Shown in pieces: positions 49,238-62,669 of a stretch of 64,000 nt of DNA. The stretch is from NCBI RefSeq assembly GCF_000208865.1, contig NC_018396.1:5016514-5080513 (forward strand). Reading direction: 5' to 3'. Made by a program: the position numbers and the translations under genes. Position 1 is the stretch's first letter. The number at the start of each line of letters is the position of its first letter. The notes under the pieces were generated by a model, which searched no databases, was not told the origin of the DNA, and saw only the letters and a program-made list of their open reading frames with translations. This DNA is from Neospora caninum Liverpool. Taxonomy: Eukaryota > Apicomplexa > Conoidasida > Eucoccidiorida > Sarcocystidae.

Positions 49238-52200
49238 TTTGGCGCTAGACTCAGAATCGCGATGCGGGAGCGTTTGCGGCGCGAAAAAACGGGCTCGAGT
49301 CTGCCTCCCTGCCCACAATGGATGAAGCGAAAACGTTGAACTGGAGTGCTAACGATATATGCGTATCGATTGCACGTGTAACTGGCAGCACGAACAAAGT
49401 CGCGGGAAAAACGCGCGTTTCTGGTCCGATGACAGGGAGACGCAAAAAGAGCGTGCGAAAACCACACAGCTGACTTCTACGAAGCAGGGGAAAGAGACAG
49501 CCACAACTACGTACACGTCGTTACTGACGAGTGTTTTGTTTGCCACAGGAATACACTAAAAGTACAGGAAGGCCTGCGACAAATCGATCTCCGAACTGCC
49601 GTGGGAAAACGGAAACGGACAGAACCGAGAACTGTTGGTGCCAAGAGAATCTCCACTACCGCTCCCCAGCCCAGAAAAATTTGCGGAAGACTTTTTGTGC
49701 CAAGGGGGTTTTCCAGGGCAGCTGCAAAAAAGGTACCGTCCAAACAACGCCCAACATGAATTCTGCCCAGGGAACAAAAGTTGCATGGCCCACAAATCCG
49801 TCTGCCTGGCGTCCAGTGGCCGTTGCGAGGCGCAAGCACCCTCCCTGCGTGATGGGGGGATCTCGTCGCAAACGGGGGGTTGCCTGCCGCACACCGCTAA
49901 ATACGCGGTGCGGAATACGCCATCTCCTATGACGCACGCAGTTCCGCTTTCATTCTCAACGCTGTCTGAATCGAAGAAAAGTGGTCAGAAGCAGGCAGTG
50001 ACAGGCTCAGGCGTGGAGTTCTGCACGTTCGTATCGGCGCGGGGAGACTCGTCTTCCACCGACACAACCTGTTTGCTGACTGCCTGCAGGGATTGGGGGG
50101 ATTTCGACGTCGTGGACGGGGCGCCACGAAGTTGTTTCTGAACCAGCAGCCGGCGAAAAACCGTACCACAACGAACTCCCCAGCTTGCGACTGTCTCACT
50201 CCCTGCAATGCCGCAAGATGCTCAGGTGTCTTGCATTCGACACCAGAAGACCAGAGGACTCTTTCCCGGAATCTCTCCCTGGAGAGGAAAAGCGGCTGCA
50301 ACAATACCAGCGTCGCGTAGAGGCTGACTGCGTATCGCTTCCTGCGAAGGGCTGTACCCGCTCGCGCAAACCCGAACTGCATGTTTCTCTCATAGATGCT
50401 TTAGCTTGAAGCATGCTTTCGAACCTTTATCTTGTTTCCGTAATGCTCTCCCATGCAGGGGGACTTTTTGTGCCGGCAATGGAACAGACGGCCTGCCGTC
50501 CGTGTGCTCCAGGCTCCGCACAAAACTTGCCACCGAAAAAGTCTGCATTTTCCGTCCGGGAAGGGTCCTGGGCTCCGCCGCTTTAATTTTTGCCAACAGG
50601 GAGCGTACCAATTCTTTCTGCATGCGTTCTCCGCCATAGCGTATAACCCGTGTCCCCGGAGTACAGACAAGGACCGTTCTTATGGCACATCAAGGTACGC
50701 ACGAAACAGAACGCTTGCAGCCCGCGTCGCAGTCCTTTTACCGGTTTGGGTGAGGCGAGAGCCGTTAACAGTGCACCACTTCCAAAGGCCGTTTCTTTAC
50801 ATAGTATCGAAGCACCCGGCGATCGTGTACGCTTTAGCAGCCACGGAGGTTTCGGGCCTGCCACTGGTCACAGCGTGGTGCAGCTGTACATACCGGGCAG
50901 GAACCGGCGGGTACGTAGAGCTACCATATCTATTGATGGGAGGCGAGCAGTCAGAAATCATAAATCTGTTTACCATTCGGATGCATGACCCGTTACTTCA
51001 CGCTGCAGCGTTGTGTAAGGCAAGGCAAAAAAGTACGGAAACACGTGGCTCTGGACAACGTCACCCGGCGTTGTTCGGAGCATATGGTTAGCTTTTTTGT
51101 ACCAATCTATCTTGGGGGGGTTCGGAGTAGTTGATCCGTGGACCCTGAACAAGGTATTTCATTGTGTCTGCACCTGGAGACGACACTCAGCGGGCGTGGC
51201 AGTGTGTCCATAGTCTTCGAGCCACACACAAAACGATTACTCGTGCCGAGTTTGGCCCCTTCCGAACGAAATTGACTTGGCGAACGCCGCACAGCGAGCA
51301 TGGGCTGAACAGTGCCACTCCGTTTGAGGTGCTAGGAGCAGAAGCACCAACAAGCCGTACGAGAGGGGAGAATGTACCCGTTGTTCGGGGACCTGCCGTA
51401 GCGTGTGGACTCTGCTCGTTCGTCATGTTTTTCATTGGAAAACAACGGCTCGCGCGTGGGTTTGCAACGGTGCTAAGAAAAATAAGGAGCCGTCTGTATA
51501 CTTCACCTAGGCAGTTGAGGCTGTCACAATTTGCATCATTGCACTGTTAGAGTGCAACTGTGGTGACTATGTTGCCTCTACCCTTTTTTAGAGAAAGGGA
51601 AGAAGTCTAAGAGAACGTGCGACACCGAGATTTGGTCTCGTAAACGGATGTCGCGGCCCTGCGACAGCATCGATTCATTGACTGCCGTTTTGGTCAGCAG
51701 TGGGGGGCTACTCAACCGAAAAATGCAGAACAGAAATGTTTGGCATTGTCTAATTCCCATGCAATCGAAAAGAAACCCCCCTACTAAAATCCCCACAAAA
51801 AGACTGAAAAGTGCCCTTCCCACCGACGTAGTCTTCACTTTTCTCCATGGGAACTTCAAAGAAGCTCCACTGTCTACTTTCGCCGCTCCCATGCGTGACA
51901 GAACTGTGCGAACTCTAGGTAAACTCCATTGCCACGAGGGATTCGAGAACGACGAACACTTGTTCGAACACGATACGTTTTGCTCACCACCGAGGGCGCG
52001 GGTAGGTTAAAACCGTGTCCAACCTCGTCATGTTGTGTGCCCATAGCGGGGGCTCCGTTCATCCCCGCAGAGGTGAACCTGTTTTGCCCCAATAAAAAGC
52101 GGCGGCGTACAACAGCCATCAGCAGCGACAGCGTCTACCGGCCAAACTTCAACCTTGGTCCTCCGTGCGCGGCCTGTTCGCAGTATGTTGCCAGGCGTCG

Positions 52201-52740
52201 AGAGGCGTAGCCCGTGGCAGATGGACCGTCCCACGCAATTCCACTGAAACGACACACACCGCATGAGCAGATAACAATCCCTCACGTGTCCCTGTTCAGC
52301 AGATCCCACGTAAACAGCAATGGAATACACTCGGTGGGGCTTTTATCGAACGCCCGAAGGTCAGCGGTATAAATCCTCCAAGAATGCAACCGGTTTATCC
52401 GACAGAGCCGACGTTTCGTAGCTTTTTCTCCGAAGCAATCTGTCAGGTTTCGTCTCTCACCGCACCCTTATTTCCCCCGAGAGAATCTCCTGCCATTCAC
52501 AAAAATGCACGCCCTCCAGCGAAGGCTGGACGCGCCACACCCGAGCATCCAGTCCGTGATCGCGCACCTGCTGCTGCCTGTCCTTAACAAATGAGCTGTT
52601 ACTGCTTCCAATCGCTCGCTCGGAAACTGAAACCCGCGCCGGTCTTTCCCCCCCAATTTGTCCAGCTCAAAAAGTGTCGCCCCGAGACAACTGTGGGTTG
52701 CTCGCAGCCGCGAAAAAGTGCCCTTGCCACGCGTCGCTTA
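49238..52740. other. Intergenic between the helicase and START genes
   Basis: About 3.5 kb between the helicase start and the START-gene stop, both minus strand. It should contain the helicase promoter and the START 3' UTR. Open frames occur on both strands; the best is plus-strand 50453-51091 (ATG to TAG, 212 residues, rich in Arg, Cys, His and Phe, no motif, weak composition for a real protein). I do not call it. Confidence 0.4.
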
Positions 52741-55700
52741 CTAATGATTCAGCATGTTCACCGCCATTTTCTCCACTGTGGACGGCAGCACCTTCGCGGC
52801 CAGCGATCTGCTGACAACCCCTGGAATCCATCCCTTGGGGTCGGCCTCACTGAACAGCGTCACCTCGGTCCAGACTGGAAAAGACAAGCATCCAAAGAAT
52901 CCGCGTAAGAATGTCATTCACGGCCCTGCTCTGCGAAACGTAAACATTCGGCCGACACCCAACACCTGTGGGCTTTTCGAGCACCGCGAGGCGTAGCTGA
53001 GGTATGTGCGTGTACAGACCGGGACTCCATCAGCTTGTGTAGAAGAGCTCCACGGCTCTCCTCGGTCGAGTCTGGATGGTGCGATGGGCCGTACGCCCAA
53101 GCAGCAGAACGGGGTCCATGAAAAATAAAGGATCTTCACAGAGAGCGCTGCTCGCAGAAAGCCGTAGCTCTTTCGTTGCCCGAAAAAAAGTTAGGTTCAG
53201 AACTCACCTCCAAACGGAGTCACCACCGGCGAGGCCACGTACGCGCTCAAGCGGATGTCCATGCGGACGTGGCTGGTACTGGACAAAAACGAGGAGCACG
53301 AGCGAAGCCGACAGCGCTTGAGGTGTGAAGAGACACTCGACACGCCAAGATCCAATGACTAACGCGCGCGGCGTCTCTTCGCAAACCAGAGGAAACCCAG
53401 AAAAAGTGGCTGCTGTGAAAAAGGGTAACACAGCACAGACTGCCAGAAAGCCCCGCGCGGAGGTTTTCGCCTCGTGCGTCAGATCCTCACCCAGCTCACA
53501 TGTTGCATCTGACCACTCCTTGACTGAGTTCACAACGGGGAATTGGAACAGCCCACCACGTTCTTTCTCGTTGGCTACGTCCAGTGGTACGTGAAAGAAG
53601 TTCTTCTGTGCATCCCAGTTGATGCTCGGTTATTTGTAGACGTACTGTTCCGGTGCCGCCGGGTGATCGATGGAACAGCTGCAGGAGGCGTAAACCTGCT
53701 TCGCTTCTCGTCGCTCGTCTGCTTTCGCATGGTCCGCCGGCTCGTGCTTGGGGGTGGGAATCGCCCAGGATCTTCTGGCGCGCAAGGTGACCAGGTCGCG
53801 CGGATAGAGCGTCGCCACGCGCTTGAGAGAAACTTGGCAAATGTCTGTGTTGGTGGTCAGCGTCTCGAGGATCGCGTGGCCGCCGAGATTCGCGTCCCAA
53901 GTCGCTCGCAAGCGACTGTCAGATGCAAAGGAAGCGTACTGCTCGGGGAGAACGGGCAGCATGAAGGACGCTGCAGCCAGCGGATACGCAACAGAAGAGT
54001 GTACGGAGTGCAAAATGACCGAGAGTGTCAACGGCCGTTCAGACCTCGTTTTTGATGGACGGAAGGCGGGACACAAGGAGGGGTCAACGCCGCGCCAAGA
54101 CAAAGAAAAACGGGACAAAACAGCCGCCACGCAACCCGAATTCACAGGCAGAAGGATGGGACGCGGGGGACGCGATGAAGACCGTGAGTGCTGCACACGG
54201 GAACCCATCTCCGCTTTGCTGCGACGTGCTGGCTTCGCGTCCCGTCCTTCCCTTCTGCCGCCCGTCTCTCTCCTGCGTCCGTTATCTTTCCCCCCGTTCT
54301 TTGACCTGCGAAACCCCAAAGACCCAGTCCCACGGCTGCTCACCTTTCACCAGGACGCGGCCGACGCCAAATTCTTTTTTCCACACTTTCAGCCCGTTTT
54401 TGTCGTAGACGCAAGGCATGGTAGGCGCTTTCGTCTCTCCTCTCGGGCCTCCACTGCGGGTCGTAGCATCCTCGTCCAAGCAAATTACAGCCACGTCGAG
54501 GAGAAGCTCGGCGAGATCGAGCAGTTCTCTCTGCCGGTCCCAGTCTTCTGCGGCGCCTTCTCGCGGCCCCTCTCTCCCGGCTTTCTCCTGCGCGTCGTCG
54601 CGCGTTCCCTGCTTATGCATTCCCTGCTTCGAGCATTGCACCCCAACGGTCGCGCTGTTTGCTCCGAAGAAAGGCCGTGTCTTTTCCGGAGAGTTGGCCT
54701 GTCGCTGGGAGTGCCCAGACAGAACAGACGCCTGGTTCTGCCGCAGGTTGAAGGCTGCCCGCCGTTCTTCCAGCACGCCCAACACGAACTCCGCGGCGTC
54801 GGCTGATGACGCCAGTCTGCTCAGCCCTGGAAACGAGTCAGCAGGAGACGGTCTAGCCAGTCGTTCTCGGCTCTCCTTCCTGTCTGCCGGCGGCCTCCCT
54901 CCTGTCTCCTCTACACGTCTCTCTCCAGAGCCAAAACTTTCGCTCCTGCTCAAGGGTCTTTCGGCGCCCACCTGAGCTGCCGATACCTCGAATTCTCTGC
55001 ATGCTTGCGACCGGTTTGCACCAGGGGCCGTGTCCCCCAAAGCCAGCGCTGCCTCTGACGGGTGGGGGCCGGCCGCTCGGCCGAGAGCGTCCACGAAGGC
55101 TCTCTCCTCCTTCGCCGCGGTGTCGGACAGAGCCGCCTGCCGCCCCTCCTGGGCCGTCACGGGCGACGCCTCTGTAGAACACGTTTCCGGCGAAAGGGTC
55201 TGTCGACCTTCGACGTTCGTTTCTCTCTCTGGGCTGATCGATCCGGCGCTCGCTCTCCTCTCTTTCTCGCCCGCCAAAAGCAATCCCCAATTGTCCGACT
55301 GCAGCCCACCCTCCCCACGTGCTTGGCGTTTCCCGTGCTCTTCTGCGTGCGACAGAAGCCGCTCGACGTCTGTGCGCGACGTCCCCTGGCAGGTGCCCTC
55401 CCCCTGACTGTCGCCTTCGGTCTCCGACTGCCGCCGAGATGCCGCGGACGAGAAAGACTCCCCTGACAACTGTCTCTCGTGTGACCAGCCCAGGGGCGCA
55501 CCCTGGGAAGCAGCGGCGCCGAACCCCCCCTCGCAATGCTCTGAAGACAGCGTGTATGTGTCGGAGTCGACGTTTCCTCTGGTGGACACACCGTTTGCGT
55601 GGTCCCCATTTTCCCGCACCACGCCGCAGCCGCAGGCCCCGTCTGACCTCTCGCTGGCGTCTCCACTCGGGCCAACCCCCGCGGCGCGTGTCGCCTCACT

Positions 55701-57905
55701 TCCCTCCTCTTCCCCCTCGCCATGTGTCCCCTCTCCTTCACGCGGTTCTCCCTCCCGGCGCGCGAACTGACCCAGGTGGTGACGCTGCGCCGGCAGCACC
55801 GCGCCGTCCGCAGCCGCGTCCATCTGGGTTCGTGCCTTTTCCGAGTCTCTCTGTAAAGATGCATTCGTCGGCTCTCCAAGACCCGGCGGTGCACAGGGCG
55901 CGGCCCCTGGCCTGGCCAGCAGCGCGCTGTCAAGCCCAGACGCAGGCGACTGCGAGTCCTCAGCCGGGACCGGACAGCCGCCAGCCGCCAGCCGCGTGGA
56001 GTCTTTCGAATTCGGAGCTCGGTCCCTCGAGTGCGCGTCCGGCGGATGTCTTTTCGAGAATGACAGCGGATCTTTGCCTTCACGGGGCCCCAAGCAGATG
56101 AGGCGCCGTGCGAAGAATCGAATCCACCGCGGCGGTCGGCGTGAAGACGGGGGGACGGCGCCTCCGGTAGCTTCTGCGCACTCGGCGCCCGCGCCTTTCT
56201 CGGGCACGCCCTCCGGCAGGCCTCCTGCCTCGCGCGACCTCGAGCTGCGCCGCGGCGGGCCGTTGCGCCACGAGGTTCTCCGGCGACGCCGCGTCCTCCC
56301 GGCCTCACTTTTGGGCGACAGCACGTCTCCATGTCTCTCGGGGGACTGCGCCTCGGCCGACGGGGGTTCCAGCGCGGCGGGACCAGCCACCTCCGGAATT
56401 CCTTTCCCTGCATGCGCAGCCGCGTCCCCCCGTCTCGTGCCTGACATCCGTCCGACGCAGTTCCCGTCGGGAAGCACGGGCACCACACTCACTGCGCTCT
56501 GGAGGCCAGGTCCCGACTCTCTGTTCCTGCGAGAAGACCGGCTGTCTCCGTTTTTTGCGGGGACCCGGACCGCGCCGGCTGAGACGGCCGACGCCTCGCA
56601 GCTAGCTGTCTCACCGTGTCCGCGTGGCGCGAACGGTGTCGGGAGGACGTCAATCGCGGGGGGCGGGCGACACGCGGGAGGCAACGCAGAGAGGCGAGCC
56701 GCGGAAGACGGGCGAGACCCGCCCGGCCTGCAGGGCCGGGCGGGGGCCTTCCCGAACTCGGGTTCATAACGGCACAGATACGCGGTCGGCAGAGCGGCGG
56801 GAGACACGCCAGAGCCTGCCACGGGCGACAGCGGCCATTCAGTGCCCTCAGGCATGGTCTTGGCTTTCGCCGCGGGGACGGGTGCTGGCGGAGGGCGACC
56901 AGAAGCGGAGGCGGCGTCTAGGGGAGAAAGAGCGGGACGCGGAAGAGGCTGCTCCGCAATGCGAGGCGCCGTGACGCCGGCCGACAGAGACGCGTCCCTG
57001 TGTCTCTCCTGCTCGGGTCCTGGTGTGCGAGGCGCCGAGCCTGGCGCGCCGGAAGCAGCCTCCCAGTACGAGCGAGAACTGGGAGCGGAAGGGAAGAAAG
57101 CCTGCGCCGCCCTACTAGATGTTGCAGGCCGCGCGCGATCAGTGTGCGGCTCGCCGCCGGCAGCCGTCGCAGCGCCCGGTGTCTGAAGGGACGATGCCTG
57201 TGGACCGTGGAAAGTGCGGCTGACTGGAGACGCGCTTGCGGGGCCCTCGAGAGCTCGCAGCTTGGCTCTCTGAAGCAGCGCCGCCGCTTCCTCCCTTAAA
57301 AATGCAGGCGGTTCAGGAGCGCCGCTCGCCGCTGGGGGCGCGGCAGCGGGCAGCCACGAAGGGCGTAGAAGGGAAACGCGTTGCAGGGACTCCGAGGAAG
57401 AACAGGAAAAGAGACTCTCGACTGAAGAGCTCGCCTTCACCCCGTCCCTCCGTTCGCGGGCTCCTCTCCGCGCCGGTTCCGCGTGGTCTCGAACGCCTTC
57501 GGCAGATTGCCCGGCCGCGCAGGCTGAGCGTTCACCGGTCGGCCCTGGCAAGCAATGGACGGCGGAGCGACAGCGGGCCTCCGCATCTGCGCCGAGGACC
57601 GCGAATGCCCTTCCACCCTCCGTGATGTCTCTGTCTCCGGTCTCTTCGTTCTCCCGCTTCGTCTCGTCCCTCGAGCGGTCGGCGTACTCACACGAAACGA
57701 GCTTCATGCCGAGCACGCGCGGCGTGGCGGTGGGCGTCTCTCTCCTTTCCTCTTTCCGGCCGGGGGTCGACGCGTCCCGAGCCGAAGAGCGGGCCCTGGC
57801 GAAACCGGACGACGCGGCGGGATCGCCACCGCGCCGCGGCGGGATTCCGGAAAGGCGACCGGAACCTGCTTCTCGCTCAGAGACGACCCCGCGGTTCAGA
57901 ATCAT
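52741..57905 (-). CDS. START-domain (StAR-related lipid transfer) protein with very long disordered N-terminus
   Basis: Four exons on the minus strand, 57905-54344, 53970-53646, 53278-53208 and 52874-52741, join in phase to give about 1,363 residues. Residues 1 to ~1165 are low-complexity (Ser, Ala, Gly, Arg, Glu, Pro), with many Ser/Arg and Glu/Gly runs and no domain I can name. The last ~195 residues form a START domain: NGLKVWKKEFGVGRVLVK, SRLRATWDANLGGHAILETL, NTDICQVSLKRVATLYPRDL, VYASCSCSIDHPAAPEH|TS, SAYVASPVVTPFGVWTEVTL and SEADPKGWIPGVV. START folds make a hydrophobic pocket for one lipid; the ligand cannot be read here. All four junctions restore family sequence exactly. An earlier in-frame codon (GTG at 57914) is not used as start; ATG 57905 is first, but an extra 5' exon is possible. 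No TM segment. Confidence 0.87.
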
Positions 57906-58525
57906 CACCGGCACATATGAGATAGAGAGTCAGACTTGCGTGCGTGCCTGCGCTCAGACCGGATTCTCTCTGGCACAAAGGATACCTCTCTATGGTACAG
58001 GCGGAGAAAACCTGGGTGTGGAAAGGGGAGAGCCGTGACGCTGGCTGAAGAGGGAAGCGTCTATTACGCGGAGAAGCAACGTCCACAACTTGCCAGCACT
58101 GACGGAACAAATGCCGGGAGGGTAGCAAGAGAAGACCGTCTGGCGGGCTGGCCGCCCGGACCCTCCGTTCGCGCTGTCTCGTGCCTCCAGCAGCGCGGTG
58201 ACCCCGGGAGGCCTCCTGGCAGCCGAACCCCACGAAATACCTGGGAAACGTCTCACGCATCCGGACAGGGGCGGAGTCCCTCACGAAGCGCCTGCACGCG
58301 CTGCCACGAAACAGACACTCAAATCGGTTTGCAGCACGACAGGCGGTCCTCTGGATTGTGTCGGGAGGACTACTCGAGACCGGACCGCTGTATACGTGGA
58401 ATCCGCCTCAGGTAAACCTGTTGCGACGAGGACAGACGAACACAGCAACGAGCAGCTGGTCAAGTGGCGCTCGACAAGCTCAGAGGTGACGGACAGATAA
58501 AGGTACGAAAAGGTCTCGCATCCAA

Positions 58526-58533
58526 CGCATGCA
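58526..58533. promoter_or_regulatory. CGCATGCA element upstream of the START gene
   Basis: A match to the [T/C]GCATGC[G/A] pattern, overlapping a further CATG, about 620 bp upstream of the START-gene start codon. Assigned by position only. Confidence 0.3.
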
Positions 58534-61207
58534 TGTATACGCGCATCTATCCTTGCAGATGTAAATACAATAGGCGCGTGCATATGTCGTTGAAGCAGGT
58601 ACCTATTCAGCTAACAAGCCACGAAGGTTTGGCCGGTAGACGCTCAGTACCCTCTAGAAGGCTGCTGGGGAAACAGCAGAAAGACTGATCTTCCTGGCGA
58701 TGGATGGAGAAACGACTGGCGTCCTTCTGGGGGAAACAAGCGTATTTGGGCTCTACGTGAGAAGTGACAAAACAGCTGGGCGAGAAGACAAGAACCGTAC
58801 ATCAGGTCCAACACAGTCAAACGACTGGCAAGTTCTCGACGTGAAAACAGCAGAACGGAAATAGAAGACGATAAGAACAGAGGGAGAGGCAGTTGCCGGA
58901 TCCCCGGGGAACCCCGTAGAGTCTCGGGGCACAGTGGGCGGCAGCGCACTAGGGAGAAATTCGGATACACGCGCAGACGATTGTCAAGTCTACGTGCCAG
59001 CGTGTGCATGATACCTTTAAAAGAGCAGTGACGTGGAAACGAGGACTCTTTTCCTCTCAGCGAAGCGTTTGTACACAGCCGCGAATGGGAGGAGACGGGC
59101 GCTGGTTCCAAATGGAACCACAAAGGAAACGGAGCGTCACGGGTTACTGTCTGTCCAGCTCTCTCTGGCTGTGGAGAAAGATGAGGAAAGGCCCGGCCGG
59201 GGTCTCTCCCCCTGGATTGATGGCGTGAGAGAGACTGGAAAGTTCAGTCCCGGGTATCACTTGCCCGTCTCTCCATCGGCACGTGATTTGTGTCCGCCGT
59301 CGCTGGTCGCTGCCCATCAAAGACAGGAGCTGCTCACAAAGATACTCAGTCTGCAAAAACTCCGCGCGTAGGCAACTCCTGTTAGACTGAAAGTCGCTTT
59401 TTCTCACGGGTGAAGAAGACGCACATTCTCACCTTCTCCCGCTTGGCTCCACCCGATTAACACTTGCGTCGGCGCACCGCCGAGGAAATGAGGTTCTCGC
59501 GTGGAGAAGAGGCCAACCTCCAAAGACGAGGCAACAGAAAAAATTTTTAGAGAGAAGAAGAGATGGGGCGACAAGTGGAGAAGACATCGCGAAGCATTGT
59601 TCGAATCGCCACGACGAGGGGAAATTTCTCAGGAGCCGACAACTAGCGATAGAGAAAAAGCGCATGCAGCTCGGGAAAATCTGTCGCGGCGACCTGTTTG
59701 TGCGCTGGTTTCCAAAAGGAAAAGCCTGAAAAGCTGTGGAAAGCTCAACACGACTTAGGGTGCAGTTTACAGGCTCTTGCAACTATTACTTCGGATTCAC
59801 GGAAATATCGATATCGATTGTCCCTTCCAGAACAGGGCGGAAATGCGTTGCGGCTAAGAAAAATTGTGTACAGACACCGGTGCTACCAGCGCTTCAGTTT
59901 TCCTCGTGTCCGCTGCCGATCTTCAGGGTTCGTTGTGTTGGGTTGCTTGTTCTTTGCAGCAAGAGGTCACCTGCCGGAAGCGTTTTTGCGGGGGGACTGG
60001 TGTGGGCCTGCGATAGAAGAAAGACGTGTCTTGCCTATATCCATTGTCGCTTCGTGCCAGGTGTGCAAACCGTAAGCAGGTACGGGAGCGCCTCACGACG
60101 TGAGGCAGAAAGAGTTTTAGAAGCTTATTAGAAGCGGAACCATTTGCTCCCTCAACACTTTCTTGTCTCGTGTTTTCTCGAACAAATGTGTACATGGCAC
60201 ACGACCAGTCAGAGGACGCGCGAAGGCGCGACTCTCCAGGGAGAGCGGCCTGCCCAATCCTCAGAAGCGGTCAGAGATTACTGACTGCGGGATGCTTTCA
60301 CGGGCCCTGGATAAGCGCGAGTACCGGAGAGAATGGTGTTCTTTACGCGGTGGTACAAAAGTGGCCAGTCCGAAAAAGCAGAGAAAAATGTGCTGCAGCC
60401 GGCGACGTTTTTGTTGGCACGTGTAGCCATAGACTTACCTGGGAGTAAAAAGAGGGTAGCAAGATTGTCGTCCCTCGAGAGGTTCTTTCTCGTTGCAAGT
60501 CCATGGGGAGATATCTGTGGTTGTGTCAGAAAAGGAATAATGGGGACTCAGCAAGCTCGTGCGAGCGCAGTCGCAAGGCGACGAAGACGCGTAGTGTGGC
60601 GCCGCACCGAGACACCCGATATTTCGATAGGACCACCGCCCCCTCGGGGTGGGCAACACTGTTACTGATCAAACTGAGGTATGAAGCTAGCACATTATCA
60701 ACCTACACATGGAAAGCAGGCATCACTCAAAAATCACATATTTCCACCAGCACGGGCCGGGTTCCGACCGGCGTCAATATGCCAGTGAAGAGAGGAAGAT
60801 ACCGTTGTCGAAACATCTCTCACCTAAGACGCATGCGCGACCCTTCCAAACACAAAGGGAACTCAAGCGCCGCTCTTTTTCTCGGGCTTGGTGACCTGAC
60901 TTGCCGCGGGAGCATCACAAGGCACCTTTGTGCCTCAAGGCTTGGAGAAAGCAGCCCCGCAAATGTACGGAAGCCTTTCCGACGGCTCTTTGCTCGATGA
61001 CCACGCATCTCCGTTTTGCCTGTGCGCCCTCTGAGTGCATCAGCGCGAGTAGACGCAAGAGCACCCAACGCTACGCTCCAACGGGTAGGCTCCAGTAGTG
61101 CCCTATCTGTTCTCGACCGCTCCAGTGAGCTCGACAGCGAGCAAGGCTCGAGACGGAAAAGACAGTCGAATCTGCGGCAAGCCAAACTGGAAATAAAGCA
61201 ATAGGAC

Positions 61208-61687
61208 ATGGATCAGCAAAGTTCTGTTTCGAAAGACTGTCGCCGAGGACGGGAGCAAGTACATTGTACATGGGGAGTCAACATACGGCAGCCTGTGGTC
61301 AGCCTTCCCCCCTACAGCCTTTATACTGAAAGAAAGTTGAATGCTTCTCTGTTTTACGTAGTTTTTTTTTTGGTTGCTCGTGATGCCGCACTTTTACGGG
61401 CTATCGGGCTCATAGCCTTTCCGTTGGTGGAGCTGGGCGTCCAGCAGCCCCCGCCTCAGCGGGTCCACGAAAGTACCACACTAAGGAATCGGGTCCAGAA
61501 GCAGAGAAATACCAGCGGCTTCGATGTCACACAGCATCCTTTTTTCGCAACCAAGAACATTTCTTTCGCCTTGCTACGTCTTCTGGTAGATGCATCTCTC
61601 CTACGGTGGCACAGACCTACTGTCCCCCTCCTGTCCCTTCTCGCCCCCGTCTATCGAGACGCCATCACCGGTGAGCCCGGTGTCTAG
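61208..61687 (+). CDS. Possible 159-aa protein with one hydrophobic segment
   Basis: An ATG-to-TAG frame of 159 residues with a central hydrophobic stretch (SLFYVVFFLVARDAALLRAI, continuing to a second leucine/isoleucine-rich run). The N-terminus is polar, so it is not a classical signal peptide. There is no family match I recognise. A GGTGAGC near 61670 could be a donor, so this might be a first exon rather than a whole gene. Codon composition is not distinctive, and chance openness cannot be excluded. Confidence 0.22.
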   Translation: MDQQSSVSKDCRRGREQVHCTWGVNIRQPVVSLPPYSLYTERKLNASLFYVVFFLVARDAALLRAIGLIAFPLVELGVQQPPPQRVHESTTLRNRVQKQRNTSGFDVTQHPFFATKNISFALLRLLVDASLLRWHRPTVPLLSLLAPVYRDAITGEPGV

Positions 61688-62669
61688 CGCTGCACAGCAC
61701 CGCCAGTCTAGTCGTACTTGCTTTCTCCCGAATCGTTTTCTTCGTACGTGAATCTCCCCGACCCTACACCCCCGCCTTCCCCGTATCCCACGACGGGTCG
61801 AAGCCAGTCAGCGAGTTCCGGCATAAGTGCAGCCAACTGTCTCTGTACTTGTCTTCCGCTATCCGTTGATAATTATTTCTCCCCGAGTGAGGTATGTGCC
61901 GACTGTGGTGAGCGGAGTGGCTGCAATGCGGCTACAGGAATCCGTTCTAATGCCACTATCCGGTATCTGTCGGGATCAGCCGGCTCCCCACCGTAGTGCT
62001 TCAGTGCTTCCGGTACGTACAGCAAAAGTCGTCCAGTTTTTAGAGCTTACGTCGTTGCGCGCAGAGATATTTATTCCACGAGACTCGCACAAAGGGACAA
62101 GCGGATCCAAAAGACTGGTCACGTCCGAATGAGAGTATCAGAAGACTATGTCTTCGTCACGAAGCGCTGTTGTGGCGAGTCCGGCCGTATGCCGTAGTAG
62201 GTGAGTCTAGCTGATAGCTGAAAGTGCTCGCGATACTTCTTCCCCGGTTGTGAGGAAAGCGTGGTTGAGGTTGCCCAATGCGCTATGGCTTAGTCGACCT
62301 CATGCTGGCTCAACAACTTGAGCTGATGTCGTGTCCCGGCTGTCTTGCAGCTGGCATCAGCAGAGCATCAGTCGGGGGAGACTCTAGCTGGATCGGTCAT
62401 TCCTGCATGCCGACGATCACTCCAGTATCTTTGATTTTAATTTAGTGGAACCAGTGGGGCCCAGCCAGCTCCCTGTATTTCCTTGCTTTTTGACAACTTT
62501 TGCAAGTCTCTTGCTCGTGAGTGTACCCAAAGGTGTCATCAATGAGAGCATGCTGCCTGAGGCAACGTTCCTTCGGGCTCCACTCTCGTGCTCCCTCACT
62601 AGTTTTCGAACTCCAGGATCATTCGCTGGCCGTGACAGGCACGGATGCCCGTTGCTTTAACTAGGCCAA

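Larger units (their letters stand above)
57906..62669. other. Divergent intergenic region between START and secreted-protein genes
   Basis: A 4.8 kb gap holding at least two promoters. A CGCATGCA element lies at 58526-58533, about 620 bp upstream of the START start codon. The only ATG-initiated frame of interest is plus-strand 61208-61687, listed separately. Other frames start with non-ATG codons. Confidence 0.45.

Noticed and set aside
55157..56488. Long minus-strand frame (443 codons) inside the START gene, and plus-strand frames at 53823-54806, 55319-56101 and 55996-56769
   Set aside because: They are alternative frames of a very GC-rich exon; the frame that continues into the START exons is the longest and is supported by splice phase.
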